A stretch of 64,000 nt of DNA from Brevundimonas nasdae (GCF_016654005.1 NZ_JAEPWN010000002.1:62001-126000), one strand, 5' to 3'; shown: positions 1 through 9,429, counted from the first letter of the stretch. Numbers and translations are program-made. The notes: generated by a model from the letters alone, not told the origin.

Positions 1-1012
1 GGAACAACACGGTCACACCCTCGAACAGGGCTGTGCCGTTCTGATTGGCGGTGGCGCCGACCGTCAGGACAAAGCGGGCGATCTTGCGCGGCAGGTGAAG
101 CTGCTGCTCCGCCGCGCGCAGGGCGAAGGTCAGGGAGGCGTTGGAGGAGGCTGTCGAGAAGGCCACGATCATCGGCTCGCGAACGCCCCGGAAGAAGGCG
201 ACGGGCGACATGCCGACCAGGAACCAGACGGCCAGCGGATAGACGACGAACATGTGGATCGCCATCGCACCCACGGCGACCGCCACATAGGCCGCCAGGC
301 GGATCAGCAACTCGAAACCGAACAGGGCCGCCAGGTTGAACATCAGGCAGGCGATGGCCAGAGGGGCCAGTTTGATGAAGAGGTTGATCAGCTTCATCGT
401 GATCTCGAACAGGCCCTGAACCACCTCCTGCAGTCGGTCCGTCGCCGGGCTCTTAGCCATGACTAGGCCGACGCCGAAGAACAGGGCGAAGACCATCACC
501 GGCAGGATCGCGTTTTCGGCGGCGGCGGTGAATACGTTGGACGGCACCAGCTCAAGGAAGAAATCGCCCAGGGAAATGCTGGTCGGGGCGCTGTTCACGA
601 TGCTGGCGGCGCCCGCCTTGCCCTGATCCAGCAGGGACTGGGCCAGAACCGGATCGACGCCGCGTCCGGGCTGGAACAGATTGACCATGCCCATGCCGAT
701 GACGACCGCAATGCCTGAAATCACGATGGTCAGAAGCAGGGTCTTCAGGCCCGTTCGACCCAGCGAGGCCAGATCGCCCATCTCGGCGACCCCCATGACC
801 AGGGCCGAGAACAGCAGCGGGATCACCATCATGAACAGCAGGCGCAGGAAGACCTGGCCGATGGGCCCGGTGACGTTCGCGGTCAGCCACTGCACCCAGC
901 CCACATCCCCGCCGACGGCGAGATGAACCAGAAGGCCGGTGCTGAGACCCAGGCTGAAGCCGATCAGCATCTGCCAGTGAAGCGGAAGCTTTCCGCGTTT
1001 CGTCTCCGTCAT
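1..1012 (-). CDS. Dicarboxylate/amino acid:cation symporter (DAACS family), 3' end outside window
   Basis: Secondary transporter of the glutamate/C4-dicarboxylate:Na+/H+ symporter family in the inner membrane. About 337 residues are visible; the C-terminus lies beyond the left edge. The protein opens with several hydrophobic segments ([20 protein letters not shown], then a long segment around [20 protein letters not shown]) and contains the family's serine-rich loop as [13 protein letters not shown] near residue 300, followed by [15 protein letters not shown]. The start is ATG at 1012 behind a strong AGGAGG. It lies 35 bases downstream of the solute-binding protein gene on the same strand, so the two are probably cotranscribed. 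The substrate (glutamate, aspartate or succinate) cannot be decided. Confidence 0.9.
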   Translation of the reverse strand, partial: MTETKRGKLPLHWQMLIGFSLGLSTGLLVHLAVGGDVGWVQWLTANVTGPIGQVFLRLLFMMVIPLLFSALVMGVAEMGDLASLGRTGLKTLLLTIVISGIAVVIGMGMVNLFQPGRGVDPVLAQSLLDQGKAGAASIVNSAPTSISLGDFFLELVPSNVFTAAAENAILPVMVFALFFGVGLVMAKSPATDRLQEVVQGLFEITMKLINLFIKLAPLAIACLMFNLAALFGFELLIRLAAYVAVAVGAMAIHMFVVYPLAVWFLVGMSPVAFFRGVREPMIVAFSTASSNASLTFALRAAEQQLHLPRKIARFVLTVGATANQNGTALFEGVTVLF

Positions 1013-1047
1013 CTTTCCTCCTGAGGAAAAGGTGCGCGTGTCAGCGG

Positions 1048-2139
1048 CTACCGGATCGGCAACCCGTAAATCAGGCCCGGCGGCTGGGCGTTCCATTGGG
1101 CGTTCAGGCCGCGCTCCAGCTTCAGCGGGGACTGCGGACCCAGATTGCGGTCGAAGATCTGACCGTAGTTGCCGGTGGCGCGCACTGCATTCGAGCCCCA
1201 GGTCTTGGGCAGGCCCAGCATGGCGCCATAGTCGCCCTCGACACCCAGCAGACGACGGACGCGAGGATCGCGTGAATCCTTGGCCTGAGCCTCGGCATTC
1301 TCGCGGGTTACGCCCAGTTCTTCAGCCAGGATCACAGCGTTCAGGGTCCAGCGCACGACCGAGGCCCAGCGTTCGTCGCCCGCCTTGACCACCGGTCCCA
1401 GCGGCTCTTTGGACGCCACGTCGGACAGGATGGCGTGCTCCTGCGGATTGGTCAGGGTGGTGCGAGCCGCGGCCAGGGCCGAGATGTCGGCGCTGAAGGC
1501 GTCGCAGTCTTCACGGGCATAGGCGTCGCGGGCGGCTTCCTCGGTGGCCAGGACGACCGGGCGATAATCCACCCCGCGCGAGCGGAAGAAGTCGTCGGCG
1601 TTCGCCTCTGCGGTCGAGTTGGACTGCACGCAGACGCGGGCGCCGTTCAGTTCGGTCGCGCTGGACAGGTTCAGCGACCGCCTCACCAGGAATCCCTGAC
1701 CGTCGTAATAGTTGATGCCCGCGAAGATGAAGCCCTCGCCCGCGTCGCGCGTCATGGTCCAGGACGAGTTGCGCCACAGGACGTCGATCCGCCCATCATT
1801 CAGCGCCTTGAAACGATCCCCGGCCGACACGGGTACGAAACGCACCGCATCCCCGTCGCCCAGAATGGCGGCGGCCAGTGCGCGGCAGAAGTCAGCGTCG
1901 AACCCGCGCCACTGTCCGCGATTGTCCGTATAGGCGAAGCCAACCAGCCCCTGATGCACGCCGCAGTTCAGGCGACCACGCTGTTTCACCGCCCGGAGAA
2001 TCGGGCTTTGCGGCAGATGGCCCGCCTCGGTCGTTGCGGCTTCGGGCGCTGGGGTTTCCGGCGCAGGGGCAGCCGCCTGTCGGCTGCATGCCCCTGCCAG
2101 CAGCAGCGCCGCCATGGCTCCGATTGTCCAGCACCGCAT
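1048..2139 (-). CDS. Amino-acid ABC-type solute-binding lipoprotein (AapJ/BztA-like)
   Basis: Extracytoplasmic substrate-binding protein of the family-3 amino-acid class, 363 residues. The N-terminus is a short lipoprotein-type signal (AALLLAGAC) with a proline/alanine-rich linker to about residue 45. The mature part carries typical features: LNCGVHQGLVGFAY, GFDADFCRALAAAILGD, the RNSSWTMTRD segment and DCDAFSADISALAA. The size and motifs match the general L-amino-acid binding proteins AapJ/BztA. No ABC permease or ATPase gene is adjacent; instead a DAACS symporter follows after 35 bases. Transcription diverges from metC. Confidence 0.88.
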   Translation of the reverse strand: MRCWTIGAMAALLLAGACSRQAAAPAPETPAPEAATTEAGHLPQSPILRAVKQRGRLNCGVHQGLVGFAYTDNRGQWRGFDADFCRALAAAILGDGDAVRFVPVSAGDRFKALNDGRIDVLWRNSSWTMTRDAGEGFIFAGINYYDGQGFLVRRSLNLSSATELNGARVCVQSNSTAEANADDFFRSRGVDYRPVVLATEEAARDAYAREDCDAFSADISALAAARTTLTNPQEHAILSDVASKEPLGPVVKAGDERWASVVRWTLNAVILAEELGVTRENAEAQAKDSRDPRVRRLLGVEGDYGAMLGLPKTWGSNAVRATGNYGQIFDRNLGPQSPLKLERGLNAQWNAQPPGLIYGLPIR

Positions 2140-2143
2140 CGCG

Positions 2144-2181
2144 TAAACTCTCCCTCCGCCGCTTGCGCCCGGCAGAGTTTA
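2144..2181. promoter_or_regulatory. Inverted repeat in the divergent SBP/metC promoter region
   Basis: The intergenic stretch holds 8-bp arms TAAACTCT (2144-2151) and AGAGTTTA (2174-2181) separated by 22 bases, followed at 2184-2195 by GGCCTTTAGGCC. Position between two divergently read genes suggests an operator, but the binding protein is unknown. Confidence 0.35.
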
Positions 2182-2221
2182 GAGGCCTTTAGGCCCTGAT
2201 CCGCAACCCATCGGAGAGGTC

Positions 2222-3385
2222 ATGTCGCCGCACTCAGATCGCACCCGCCTGATCGCCTCCGCCACGCGACGGGGGCAAGGGCGTCGCCCGGTGAACCCGC
2301 CGATCGAGCGCGCCTCGACCATGCTCAGCGACACGGCGGGCGCCATGCGCGATGGGGCCGACGGCCCGGTTTATGGGCTGGAAGGCACGACGGCGGCGCG
2401 AGAACTGCGTGCGGCCCTGGCCGATCTGGAGGGCGGCGTTCAGGCGTTCCTGGTTCCTTCGGGTCTGGCGTCCGTGACGGTTCCAGTTCTGGCCCTGACG
2501 CGTCCGGGCGACGAGATCATCACGACCGACGCCGTCTATGGCCCCACGCGACGGTTCCTGAGCCGATATCTGGCGGGCCGCGGCGTGACGACCCGGTTCC
2601 TGCCTGCGGGCGCGGACGCCGATGCGATCATCGCCGCCGTTGGGGAGAAGACGCGGTTGATGCTGATGGAATCGCCCGCATCCCTGACCTTCGAAATGGT
2701 TGATGTGGCCAAGGTCGCGGCTGCCTGCCGGTTGCGCGACGTCCTGACGGTGCTGGACAACACCTGGGCGGCGGGACTGGCGTTCAAGCCGCTGGCGCAT
2801 GGCGTGGATGTCAGCGTCCAGGCCCTGACCAAATACGTCGCCGGTCATTCCGACGTGCTGATCGGCGGCATCGTCGCCAATGAGGCGCGACTGATCCGGG
2901 CCATCGGCGACGCCATTGAGGACATGGGCTGGCATGTGTCGCCGGACGACGCCTGGCTGACCCTGCGAGGCCTGCGGACCCTGTCGCTGCGCTACGCCGA
3001 ACAGGGGCGGTCGGGGTTGCGGGTGGCCCAGTGGCTGCAGGCGCGGCCTGAGGTGGCGCGGGTGTTGTATCCGCCCCTGCCCGGCTCGGTCGGCCATGAT
3101 CTATGGGCGCGCGACTTCACAGGCGGCGCCTCGCTGATGGGCGTGGTGATGAACGGCGGCGATGCGGCGGCGGGCCAGCGTTTCCTGGACGCCCTAAGCC
3201 TGTTCGGACTGGGCTATTCATGGGGCGGGTTCGAAAGCCTGGCCACGCATGAAACGCACCAGATGGCCTATCGCGACCATCCCACGGTGCTGGAGGGGGA
3301 GTTGATCCGTTTCCACATAGGGCTGGAAGACCCCGCCGATCTGATCGCCGATCTGGAGCGGGGTCTGGCGGCCTTTGCGGGCTGA
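2222..3385 (+). CDS. metC: Cystathionine beta-lyase
   Basis: PLP-dependent Cys/Met-metabolism enzyme of 387 residues that cleaves cystathionine to homocysteine, pyruvate and ammonia in methionine synthesis. The internal aldimine lysine is K204 in SVQALTKYVAGHSDVLIGG. Other family marks are the N-terminal NPPIERASTML, the YGLEGTTAARELRAALADLEGG segment and the C-terminal SLFGLGYSWGGFESLATH, the last typical of cystathionine beta-lyases of the MetC branch. The start ATG follows GGAGAGGTC. The stop codon directly abuts the stop of the convergent acyl-CoA dehydrogenase gene. Confidence 0.93.
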   Translation: MSPHSDRTRLIASATRRGQGRRPVNPPIERASTMLSDTAGAMRDGADGPVYGLEGTTAARELRAALADLEGGVQAFLVPSGLASVTVPVLALTRPGDEIITTDAVYGPTRRFLSRYLAGRGVTTRFLPAGADADAIIAAVGEKTRLMLMESPASLTFEMVDVAKVAAACRLRDVLTVLDNTWAAGLAFKPLAHGVDVSVQALTKYVAGHSDVLIGGIVANEARLIRAIGDAIEDMGWHVSPDDAWLTLRGLRTLSLRYAEQGRSGLRVAQWLQARPEVARVLYPPLPGSVGHDLWARDFTGGASLMGVVMNGGDAAAGQRFLDALSLFGLGYSWGGFESLATHETHQMAYRDHPTVLEGELIRFHIGLEDPADLIADLERGLAAFAG

Positions 3386-5005
3386 TCAGGCGGGCATGGC
3401 GCGGTCCAGAATGGCGGCGGCGTCAATCACTGCATCATAGGCGCCGTAGGCTGATCCCCGGTCCGTCAGCCGCAGGCGGCAGAAGGCTCCGGCCGACGGA
3501 TTGTCCCACGCCAGCAGGATCGCGGCCTGAGCAGCCAGCGCCAACCGCTCGACCACCAGACGCGCGCCCGCCTCATGCGCCGTCTCGAATGACAGGCCGT
3601 CCAGCCAGGCGTCATAGGCGCCGTCGCGTCCACGCTGCTGCTCAAGGAAACTGCGCAGAGCTTCGACTGATTGCGGCTCACGCCCCATGGCGCGCAGGAC
3701 GTCCAGGGCGATGACATTGCCCGACCCTTCCCAGATGGCGTTCAGCGGGGACTGGCGGAACAGGCGCGGCATGGGGCCTGTCTCGACATAGCCCGCACCG
3801 CCCAGGCTCTCCATCGCCTCATAGACGAAGCCGGGCGCCCGCTTGCACACCCAGTATTTGGCGATGGGCGTCAGCAGGCGGCCCAGGGCGTCGTCCTCGT
3901 CGAAGGTCTGGGCCAGCCGCAGCCCCATGGCCGTGGCCGCCTCGCTGTCAACCGCCAGATCGGCCAGAACCGCCGCCATCATCGGCTGATCAATCAGCCG
4001 CTTTTGGAAGACCGAGCGATGCGCCGCGTGCCAGACCGCCTGCGCCATGGCGCCGCGCATCTGCTGGGCCGATCCCAGCACGCAGTCCAGCCGCGTATGC
4101 TGGACCATGCGGATGATGGTGGCCACGCCGCGTCCCTCCGGCCCGATCCGCTGGGCCAGGGCGCCGTGGTATTCGATCTCGGACGAGGCGTTGGACTTGT
4201 CGCCCATCTTGTCCTTCAGCCGCATGACGCGGAACCCGGCGTTGCGTTGACCGTCCGGCGTCCAGCGCGGGACCAGGAAACAGGTCAACCCGCCCTCGGC
4301 ATAGGCCAGCGTCAGGAAGGCGTCCGACATGGGTGCCGAGCAGAACCATTTGTGGCCGGTCAGTGCATACCAGCCCGCCTCCCCCGTCGGTTCGGCGCGC
4401 GTGGTGTTGGCGCGCACGTCCGAGCCGCCCTGTTTTTCGGTCATGGCCATGCCGATGGTGACGCCTGCCTTTTCAGCAGCCGGACGCACGGCGGGATCGT
4501 AACGGCCGGATTGAACGCGCGGCGTCCATTCGGCGGCGACCGACGGCTCGACCGCCAGCGCAGCGACCGAGGCATAGGTCATGGTCATCGGGCAGGTCGT
4601 GCCTGAATCCGCCTGCCCCGTCATGAACAGGGTCGCGGCGTGCGCCACGTGCCCCTTTGGCGTTCCATCCCAGGCGACAGAAGCGAAGCCGGAATCCAGG
4701 CCCAGGCGCATCAACTGATGATAGGCCGGGTGAAACGTCACCTCGTCGATGCGGCGGCCATAGTGGTCGAAACTGTCCAGAACCGGCGGATTGCGGTTGG
4801 CCTGAACGCCCCAGCCGATCACCTCGGCCGACCCGCAACGTGCGCCCAGTTGGTCCAGGCGCGCGGCGTGCTGACCGCCGCCTGCCTTGCCGACTGCATC
4901 CTTCAGCGCCCGATCGCCTGAGAACAGGTTGACGTCCTCCAGCGGCGGCGGCTGGTTCAGGACCTCATGCGTATCCAGATGGTCGATGGGGCGAAGGGCG
5001 GACAT
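3386..5005 (-). CDS. AidB-like acyl-CoA dehydrogenase
   Basis: FAD-dependent acyl-CoA dehydrogenase-fold protein of 539 residues, the length of the AidB subfamily. The opening (THEVLNQPPPLEDVNLFSGD) is characteristic of AidB, and the flavin-contact segments TEKQGGSDVRANTT and LTGHKWFCSAPMSDAFL are present, as is YEAMESLGGAGYVE near the C-terminus. E. coli AidB belongs to the alkylation response, but the physiological substrate of such homologues is unsettled. I chose the ATG at 5005 (MSALRP) rather than an in-frame upstream ATG at 5074, because the upstream extension overlaps the neighbouring terminator hairpin. Convergent with metC, with abutting stop codons. Confidence 0.88.
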   Translation of the reverse strand: MSALRPIDHLDTHEVLNQPPPLEDVNLFSGDRALKDAVGKAGGGQHAARLDQLGARCGSAEVIGWGVQANRNPPVLDSFDHYGRRIDEVTFHPAYHQLMRLGLDSGFASVAWDGTPKGHVAHAATLFMTGQADSGTTCPMTMTYASVAALAVEPSVAAEWTPRVQSGRYDPAVRPAAEKAGVTIGMAMTEKQGGSDVRANTTRAEPTGEAGWYALTGHKWFCSAPMSDAFLTLAYAEGGLTCFLVPRWTPDGQRNAGFRVMRLKDKMGDKSNASSEIEYHGALAQRIGPEGRGVATIIRMVQHTRLDCVLGSAQQMRGAMAQAVWHAAHRSVFQKRLIDQPMMAAVLADLAVDSEAATAMGLRLAQTFDEDDALGRLLTPIAKYWVCKRAPGFVYEAMESLGGAGYVETGPMPRLFRQSPLNAIWEGSGNVIALDVLRAMGREPQSVEALRSFLEQQRGRDGAYDAWLDGLSFETAHEAGARLVVERLALAAQAAILLAWDNPSAGAFCRLRLTDRGSAYGAYDAVIDAAAILDRAMPA

Positions 5006-5043
5006 GGGCGTCTCCGTCTGCGAAGCGCCAACGATAGGCCATG

Positions 5044-5072
5044 AAAAAGGGCCGCGCCAATCGGCGCGGCCC
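5044..5072 (-). terminator. Intrinsic terminator of the autotransporter gene
   Basis: A perfect 10-bp stem, GGGCCGCGCC (5049-5058) with GGCGCGGCCC (5063-5072) and a 4-base loop. Read on the minus strand it is followed by TTTTT, 31 bases after the autotransporter stop. Confidence 0.85.
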
Positions 5073-5102
5073 AAGGTTCAGGTTGAGAGGATGTGACGCG
5101 GT

Positions 5103-8100
5103 TCAGAACTTCACGTTCAGGCGCGCGAACAGCTTGTTGTCGTTGTAGTCGTCCTGATAGACCCCCGCATATCCGACCTCGACGTTGGTGCGGTCGTTGG
5201 CCTGGATGTTGACGCCCAGACCAGTCAGCAGTGCGTCCTGACCGATGTTGGCGCCTGCGACCTGGAAGATCGGACCATCAGCGAATTTGGCGCGGAATTC
5301 CGGGCCGTCGTCGTTGAAGTCATGGCTCCAGGCCAGGTGGGTGACCGCCGTCAGCGTCGGACGACCCGCGCCTTGCGACAGGATGGTCTCGGTGCGGAAA
5401 CCAGCGGTGACCAGATCCGCGACCTGCTCGACGCGACCCGACAGGGCCGCATCGCCGCCCACCTCAGCCACATCCGCATGATAGTCGACGCGGGTGTAGT
5501 TGGCGTAGGGCTCGATGGTGCTGGCGCCGAATGACGCGCGCCAGGCGATCTCGCCATAAGCCTGCCAGCCCTTGCCGTCGTAGTGACCGGTCAGCTGGTT
5601 GCTGAACTGGTTCAACGCGGCCGTGCGGTTGGTGCGCAGATTGGCGTCGATCCACGATCCGCCGACGCGCAAGGCGAAGGCCCCGGCGTTCATGCCGCCA
5701 TAAAGGCCGATGTGCTGGTTACGTGCGGTGCCGCTGGAACGCAGGCTGTTGGCCGTGATCTCCGTGCGGGTTTCACCGACCGCCAGACCCAGGTGGGCGC
5801 GGCCGGACCATGCCTTCTCCAGACCGGCCAGATAGCCGGTGGAGTCAGAGCGATAGCCCGCCAGTTCGTTGTCGCCGTCGAACTCGCCATTGCCGAAGAC
5901 GCCTGAAGCCCAGGCGTTGACGCCGCGGCCCTCGGTTTCATTGGCAGGCGCACCACGTCCGCGCTGCAGCATGGCGTCGCGGATGTACCGGCTGTCCGAC
6001 ACGGCGACACCACCCAGAGAGGCGTGAACCTCGCCCGTAAAGCTGCTCAGCGCTGCCGCCACATTGGCCACGCTGCCGTCCAGGATCGCATTCTCAAGCG
6101 TCAGATCGCCCGTGGTGTTCTGGGCCGTCATCACGTCCAGAGCGCCCCCGACAGCCCGCTCATTCGGCGTCTTGCCGACCGACGAAATCAGCACATCGTT
6201 GCGCAACAGGGTCAGGACGACCGTATTGTCGGTGTACGTCAGCTTTGGCGTAAGGAAGGCCAGGTCGCTGGTGGAGCCTGCGAAGGCGCCCGTCACGCCG
6301 CTGTCGGCGGTAACGATGTTCAGGCGCGTGCGCAGATTCCAGGTGCCCTGGTCAGCCTTCAGAATGACGTTGCCGCCATTCAGGATGGCCTCGCCGCCGA
6401 CCTTCAGCTTGGAATAGGCCGTGCCGTTGACGGCCGAACGCACCCACAGGAACGAGTCCGGGTTGAAGGTGGCGTCGCCGGTGACCGTCAGGGTGCCGAA
6501 CGGGTTGGCGGCATTGCCCGGCGCCACGACGCCGCCTGCATCTGCGGTCAGATTCGCCAGGGTGCCCGTGCCGCCGATGATGCCGACATCCGCCACCGTC
6601 GTGTCCGAGCGAAGGATCGCGCCGTTGACCGTGAGCAATCCGCCCTCGACCCGGGTCACGCCCGTGTAGTCGATATTGCCGGTCAGGACGAGTTCGCCCC
6701 CGCCCTTCTTGACCAGGCCGCCGATGTCGTCGGGGAAGTCCGCCAGAACTTCAGCCGAATAACGATCGCGCGCATCGCCGATGTCATTCGTCCAGACGTC
6801 CACCGTGCCGACGTTGACGGTTACGTCACGCACGGCGCGCAACGCGGTCGGCCCGCCCAACGCCACATCCATCTGCGGCGCGCCCCAACCGGACTTCAGA
6901 TCCACGCCGGGCGTATCCAGATCTTTCGAACTGGACAGAAGGATGTCGGTGATCAGGGCCGTATTGTACTCGGGGAAGGCTTCCATGAGCACTGCGGCGA
7001 AACCTGAGATGTTCGGCGCAGCCATTGAGGTGCCCGTATAGGCTTCGTAGCCTGGGCCCGTGAAGTTGACGAAAGTGTCCAGTCGGCGAAGGAATTCGTC
7101 GTTAGCCTTGGTCAGAATATCACGCGAGAAATCTTCGCTCAGCAAGGCGACGTTGTTGGCGTTCGAAAGAATATTCCCCATCAGCGAGGTCACGCCATCC
7201 GGCGTATTGATCAGTGCGCCGGCGACGAAAGTCACCGCCACCAGTTCGTCCACCACCCGTTTACGCGCAGCCTGCTCATCGAACGGCTGCCCCAACCGCG
7301 CCGCGAGCGCCTTTTGGTTGAGGTAGGTGTTCAGGGCGTTCAACACGCGAGTCTGCGCCGCCGCATTCAATTGAGCGACAGTGCGTGCGTTATAGAGTGT
7401 GGAGAAAGAGGCTACCGGGAAGGCCGCCAGTAGAGCGGGAATATTGTATTCATATCCTGGCACGGAGGAAATGATGTCCGCGCCAGGCCCGGCGACACAG
7501 TACGTCGCGGTGCGGCCGCACAGGCTGGATGATGGGTCCGGCAGCAGGCTTTCGTTATAGTTGACGACCGAGAGCCAGTTCGACCTTAGTTCCGGCGCGG
7601 CCAGGGGAATCACTGCTGTAGCCCCCGCGTGCACGCCGCCGCCATTGCCCGCCGAGAATACGACCAGGACATCATTCTTCAGAATCGGATCGAAAAAGTC
7701 TTCGTAGTCGTCGCCGAGATTAGCTAGGACCGTCTGAAGCGACGCATCGAATCGAACGCTGGTCTGCGACCCCCAGCTATTGTTGATGATCCGTACCTTG
7801 CCGGTTTCCGCCAGGTCGATGATATTGTCATACGACGTCTGAATGTATTTTCCGTCGATGATGGCGTCACGCCACCAGAGGAAGTCACCTGCCGCGAAGT
7901 TGGCGGTGGCGGCATAAATATTGGCGCCATACGCGTTGCCGAACATCAGGCCATCGGTTGTCCGGTTCCCTGCGGCGGTGCCGGCGACGTGAGTTCCATG
8001 CCCTTCCCACGGGCGGCGCGGGTTGATGGCGCCGTCGTTGCCGTAATCGGATGGAACTTCAGTATGCAGCCCGGTAATCTTCCCCGCCGTCTGGAACAGC

Positions 8101-8408
8101 GGGTGATTCATGTAGATCCCGGCGTCGTTAATGCCGATGGTCTGGCCCTTGCCGCTCAGGCCGCGTGCATAGGCATGCTCCAAACCCAGGAAGCGTTTGG
8201 AATAGTCAACGGAGAACTGGGCGTCTGCGCGCCAGGACTCAATAGCAGCCGTATAGTCAGCGGTGCGGCTGCCATCCGCCATATAGTAAAGCTCGCCAGT
8301 CGGCGTCGGCGCCGGTGTTGACTGGGCGTGAGCGTTACCCGCCCCTGCGCCAAGCAGCACTGTAGTCGCTGCTGCCGCTAGTAGCAGAGTTCTGGTGGTG
8401 TACGTCAT
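5103..8408 (-). CDS. Subtilisin-like serine protease autotransporter
   Basis: Type Va-secreted protease of 1101 residues. A signal peptide (TRTLLLAAAATTVLLG...AHAQ) is followed by an S8 peptidase domain: the Asp site is in IGINDAGIYMNHP, His in GHGTHVAGTAAGN and Ser in YTGTSMAAPNISGFAAVLME. A passenger stem with a PATR-type repeat (KKGGGELVLTGNIDYTGVT) follows, then a C-terminal autotransporter barrel of about 280 residues ending in ...LFARLNVKF, with the terminal aromatic residue used in outer-membrane assembly. I prefer ATG at 8408 over a TTG 48 bases upstream because it begins exactly at the signal peptide. The protease-encoding half is visibly AT-richer than its neighbours. Confidence 0.92.
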   Translation of the reverse strand: MTYTTRTLLLAAAATTVLLGAGAGNAHAQSTPAPTPTGELYYMADGSRTADYTAAIESWRADAQFSVDYSKRFLGLEHAYARGLSGKGQTIGINDAGIYMNHPLFQTAGKITGLHTEVPSDYGNDGAINPRRPWEGHGTHVAGTAAGNRTTDGLMFGNAYGANIYAATANFAAGDFLWWRDAIIDGKYIQTSYDNIIDLAETGKVRIINNSWGSQTSVRFDASLQTVLANLGDDYEDFFDPILKNDVLVVFSAGNGGGVHAGATAVIPLAAPELRSNWLSVVNYNESLLPDPSSSLCGRTATYCVAGPGADIISSVPGYEYNIPALLAAFPVASFSTLYNARTVAQLNAAAQTRVLNALNTYLNQKALAARLGQPFDEQAARKRVVDELVAVTFVAGALINTPDGVTSLMGNILSNANNVALLSEDFSRDILTKANDEFLRRLDTFVNFTGPGYEAYTGTSMAAPNISGFAAVLMEAFPEYNTALITDILLSSSKDLDTPGVDLKSGWGAPQMDVALGGPTALRAVRDVTVNVGTVDVWTNDIGDARDRYSAEVLADFPDDIGGLVKKGGGELVLTGNIDYTGVTRVEGGLLTVNGAILRSDTTVADVGIIGGTGTLANLTADAGGVVAPGNAANPFGTLTVTGDATFNPDSFLWVRSAVNGTAYSKLKVGGEAILNGGNVILKADQGTWNLRTRLNIVTADSGVTGAFAGSTSDLAFLTPKLTYTDNTVVLTLLRNDVLISSVGKTPNERAVGGALDVMTAQNTTGDLTLENAILDGSVANVAAALSSFTGEVHASLGGVAVSDSRYIRDAMLQRGRGAPANETEGRGVNAWASGVFGNGEFDGDNELAGYRSDSTGYLAGLEKAWSGRAHLGLAVGETRTEITANSLRSSGTARNQHIGLYGGMNAGAFALRVGGSWIDANLRTNRTAALNQFSNQLTGHYDGKGWQAYGEIAWRASFGASTIEPYANYTRVDYHADVAEVGGDAALSGRVEQVADLVTAGFRTETILSQGAGRPTLTAVTHLAWSHDFNDDGPEFRAKFADGPIFQVAGANIGQDALLTGLGVNIQANDRTNVEVGYAGVYQDDYNDNKLFARLNVKF

Positions 8409-8980
8409 AGCCCCTCGCAAACAATGTAATGCCAAATGCGTCAGCCTTGGGAACAAGTGCGACGCAAATGTGTCTGATCAAAGTGAAATTACGTAAAGGC
8501 GCCTGTCAACCCTAACCTAAGTATGATGGCATTATGCGATAGACTTGTTTCGTTAACGCAGGACCGCTTGCAATAGCTACGCTGCGCCGATTTGCGTATT
8601 TTTACTGGGTAGCCATGCCGCAGCTATGCCATTTCGGGGCAAAAATTGCCCCAATGACGCCTTGTGAAGCTCGCTTCTGAGCAAATATATTTGGCACAGG
8701 AACGGTTCACTAAGTGTTCGGGCGGGAGGCGCGAAATTTCGCCGCACGCATCCAGTTGTCACCTGTTACGTGCTTGGCCTAGAAATGTTGGGGGCGTCTG
8801 GTCGCAAACTCAGACTGTATCGCCTGTGACATATTGCCCAAGCAAACCCAAAACCAACGCGCAGGCGCCCTCCTCTGGCTCAGTTTCAGAAGGGGGCCTA
8901 TGAAGCTTTGCAGGGCTTGTCGGCCGGTCACTAGGCGCGACGTGCATCTAGATTGTTGCAATCTTATCCGGCTAAAGCCG
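8409..8980. other. AT-richer non-coding gap upstream of the autotransporter
   Basis: This 572-base stretch has no convincing gene on either strand. It holds a TTGACA (minus strand, 8504-8509) without a good -10, a 7-bp hairpin GGGGCAA/TTGCCCC at 8636-8652, a perfect palindrome GCGAAATTTCGC at 8731-8742, and a short CGGCT/AGCCG hairpin at 8969-8980 directly after tRNA-Arg. It must contain the autotransporter promoter. Base composition is lower in GC than the surrounding genes. Confidence 0.5.
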
Positions 8981-9057
8981 TGGCGCGCCCTGCAGGACTC
9001 GAACCTGCAACATCCCGCTTAGAAGGCGGGTGCTCTATCCGGTTGAGCTAAGGGCGC
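8981..9057 (-). tRNA. tRNA-Arg (anticodon TCT)
   Basis: A 77-base cloverleaf. Acceptor GCGCCCT pairs with AGGGCGC, discriminator G and encoded CCA (8981-8983). The anticodon arm is CCCGC, loop CTTCTAA, GCGGG, giving TCT for AGA codons. The T-arm is GCAGG TTCGAGT CCTGC. It lies 21 bases after the NDUFS4-like gene on the same strand. Confidence 0.97.
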
Positions 9058-9078
9058 CTGACGCGGAGTGCCGGGCGT

Positions 9079-9384
9079 TTAGTGCGTCCAGGACTGCTTG
9101 CGGTTGGTGGCGAAGTTGTCGGCGTAAGCCTTGATGATCAGCGGCGGCTCGTTCGGCTCGTGCAGGCGGAACGGGATGCCGTGGCGCTCGGCGTAGGCGA
9201 CGGCCTCTTCTTTCGAATCGAAGCTGAGGCGAACCTGGCTCTTCATGTCGCTGGAGCTGGTCCAGCCCATCAGGGGGTCGATCGTGCGGGCCGAGGCGGG
9301 CTCGAAGTCCAGACGCCAGTCGCGGCTCTTGGCCTTGCCGGACTGCATTGCGGTCTTGGCAGGACGATAGATGCGAGCGAGCAT
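9079..9384 (-). CDS. NADH dehydrogenase accessory subunit, NDUFS4-like (ETC complex I conserved region)
   Basis: Protein of 101 residues matching the ETC complex I subunit conserved-region family, the alphaproteobacterial counterpart of mitochondrial NDUFS4, which stabilises the NADH-oxidising arm of complex I. Visible marks are the start [18 protein letters not shown], the segment [27 protein letters not shown] and [13 protein letters not shown] chose ATG at 9384 because GAGGAT sits about eight bases upstream and family members begin at this methionine; an upstream ATG at 9423 has no ribosome site. It is separate from any nuo cluster here. Confidence 0.88.
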   Translation of the reverse strand: MLARIYRPAKTAMQSGKAKSRDWRLDFEPASARTIDPLMGWTSSSDMKSQVRLSFDSKEEAVAYAERHGIPFRLHEPNEPPLIIKAYADNFATNRKQSWTH

Positions 9385-9429
9385 GGCGAAATCCTCAGCA
9401 AAGGCGGTCTTGCGACCTGCCATAACGCG

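Noticed and set aside
2140-2221. SAM-II riboswitch in front of metC
   Set aside because: The leader is too short and lacks the conserved SAM-II elements; only inverted repeats are seen.
8481-8509. TTGACA-based promoter for the autotransporter
   Set aside because: The TTGACA is good, but the -10 at 17-base spacing reads TCACTT, which is poor.
8409-9057. Genomic-island boundary at tRNA-Arg
   Set aside because: No copy of the tRNA 3' end was seen in the flanking sequence and no integrase gene is present, so an attachment site is not listed.
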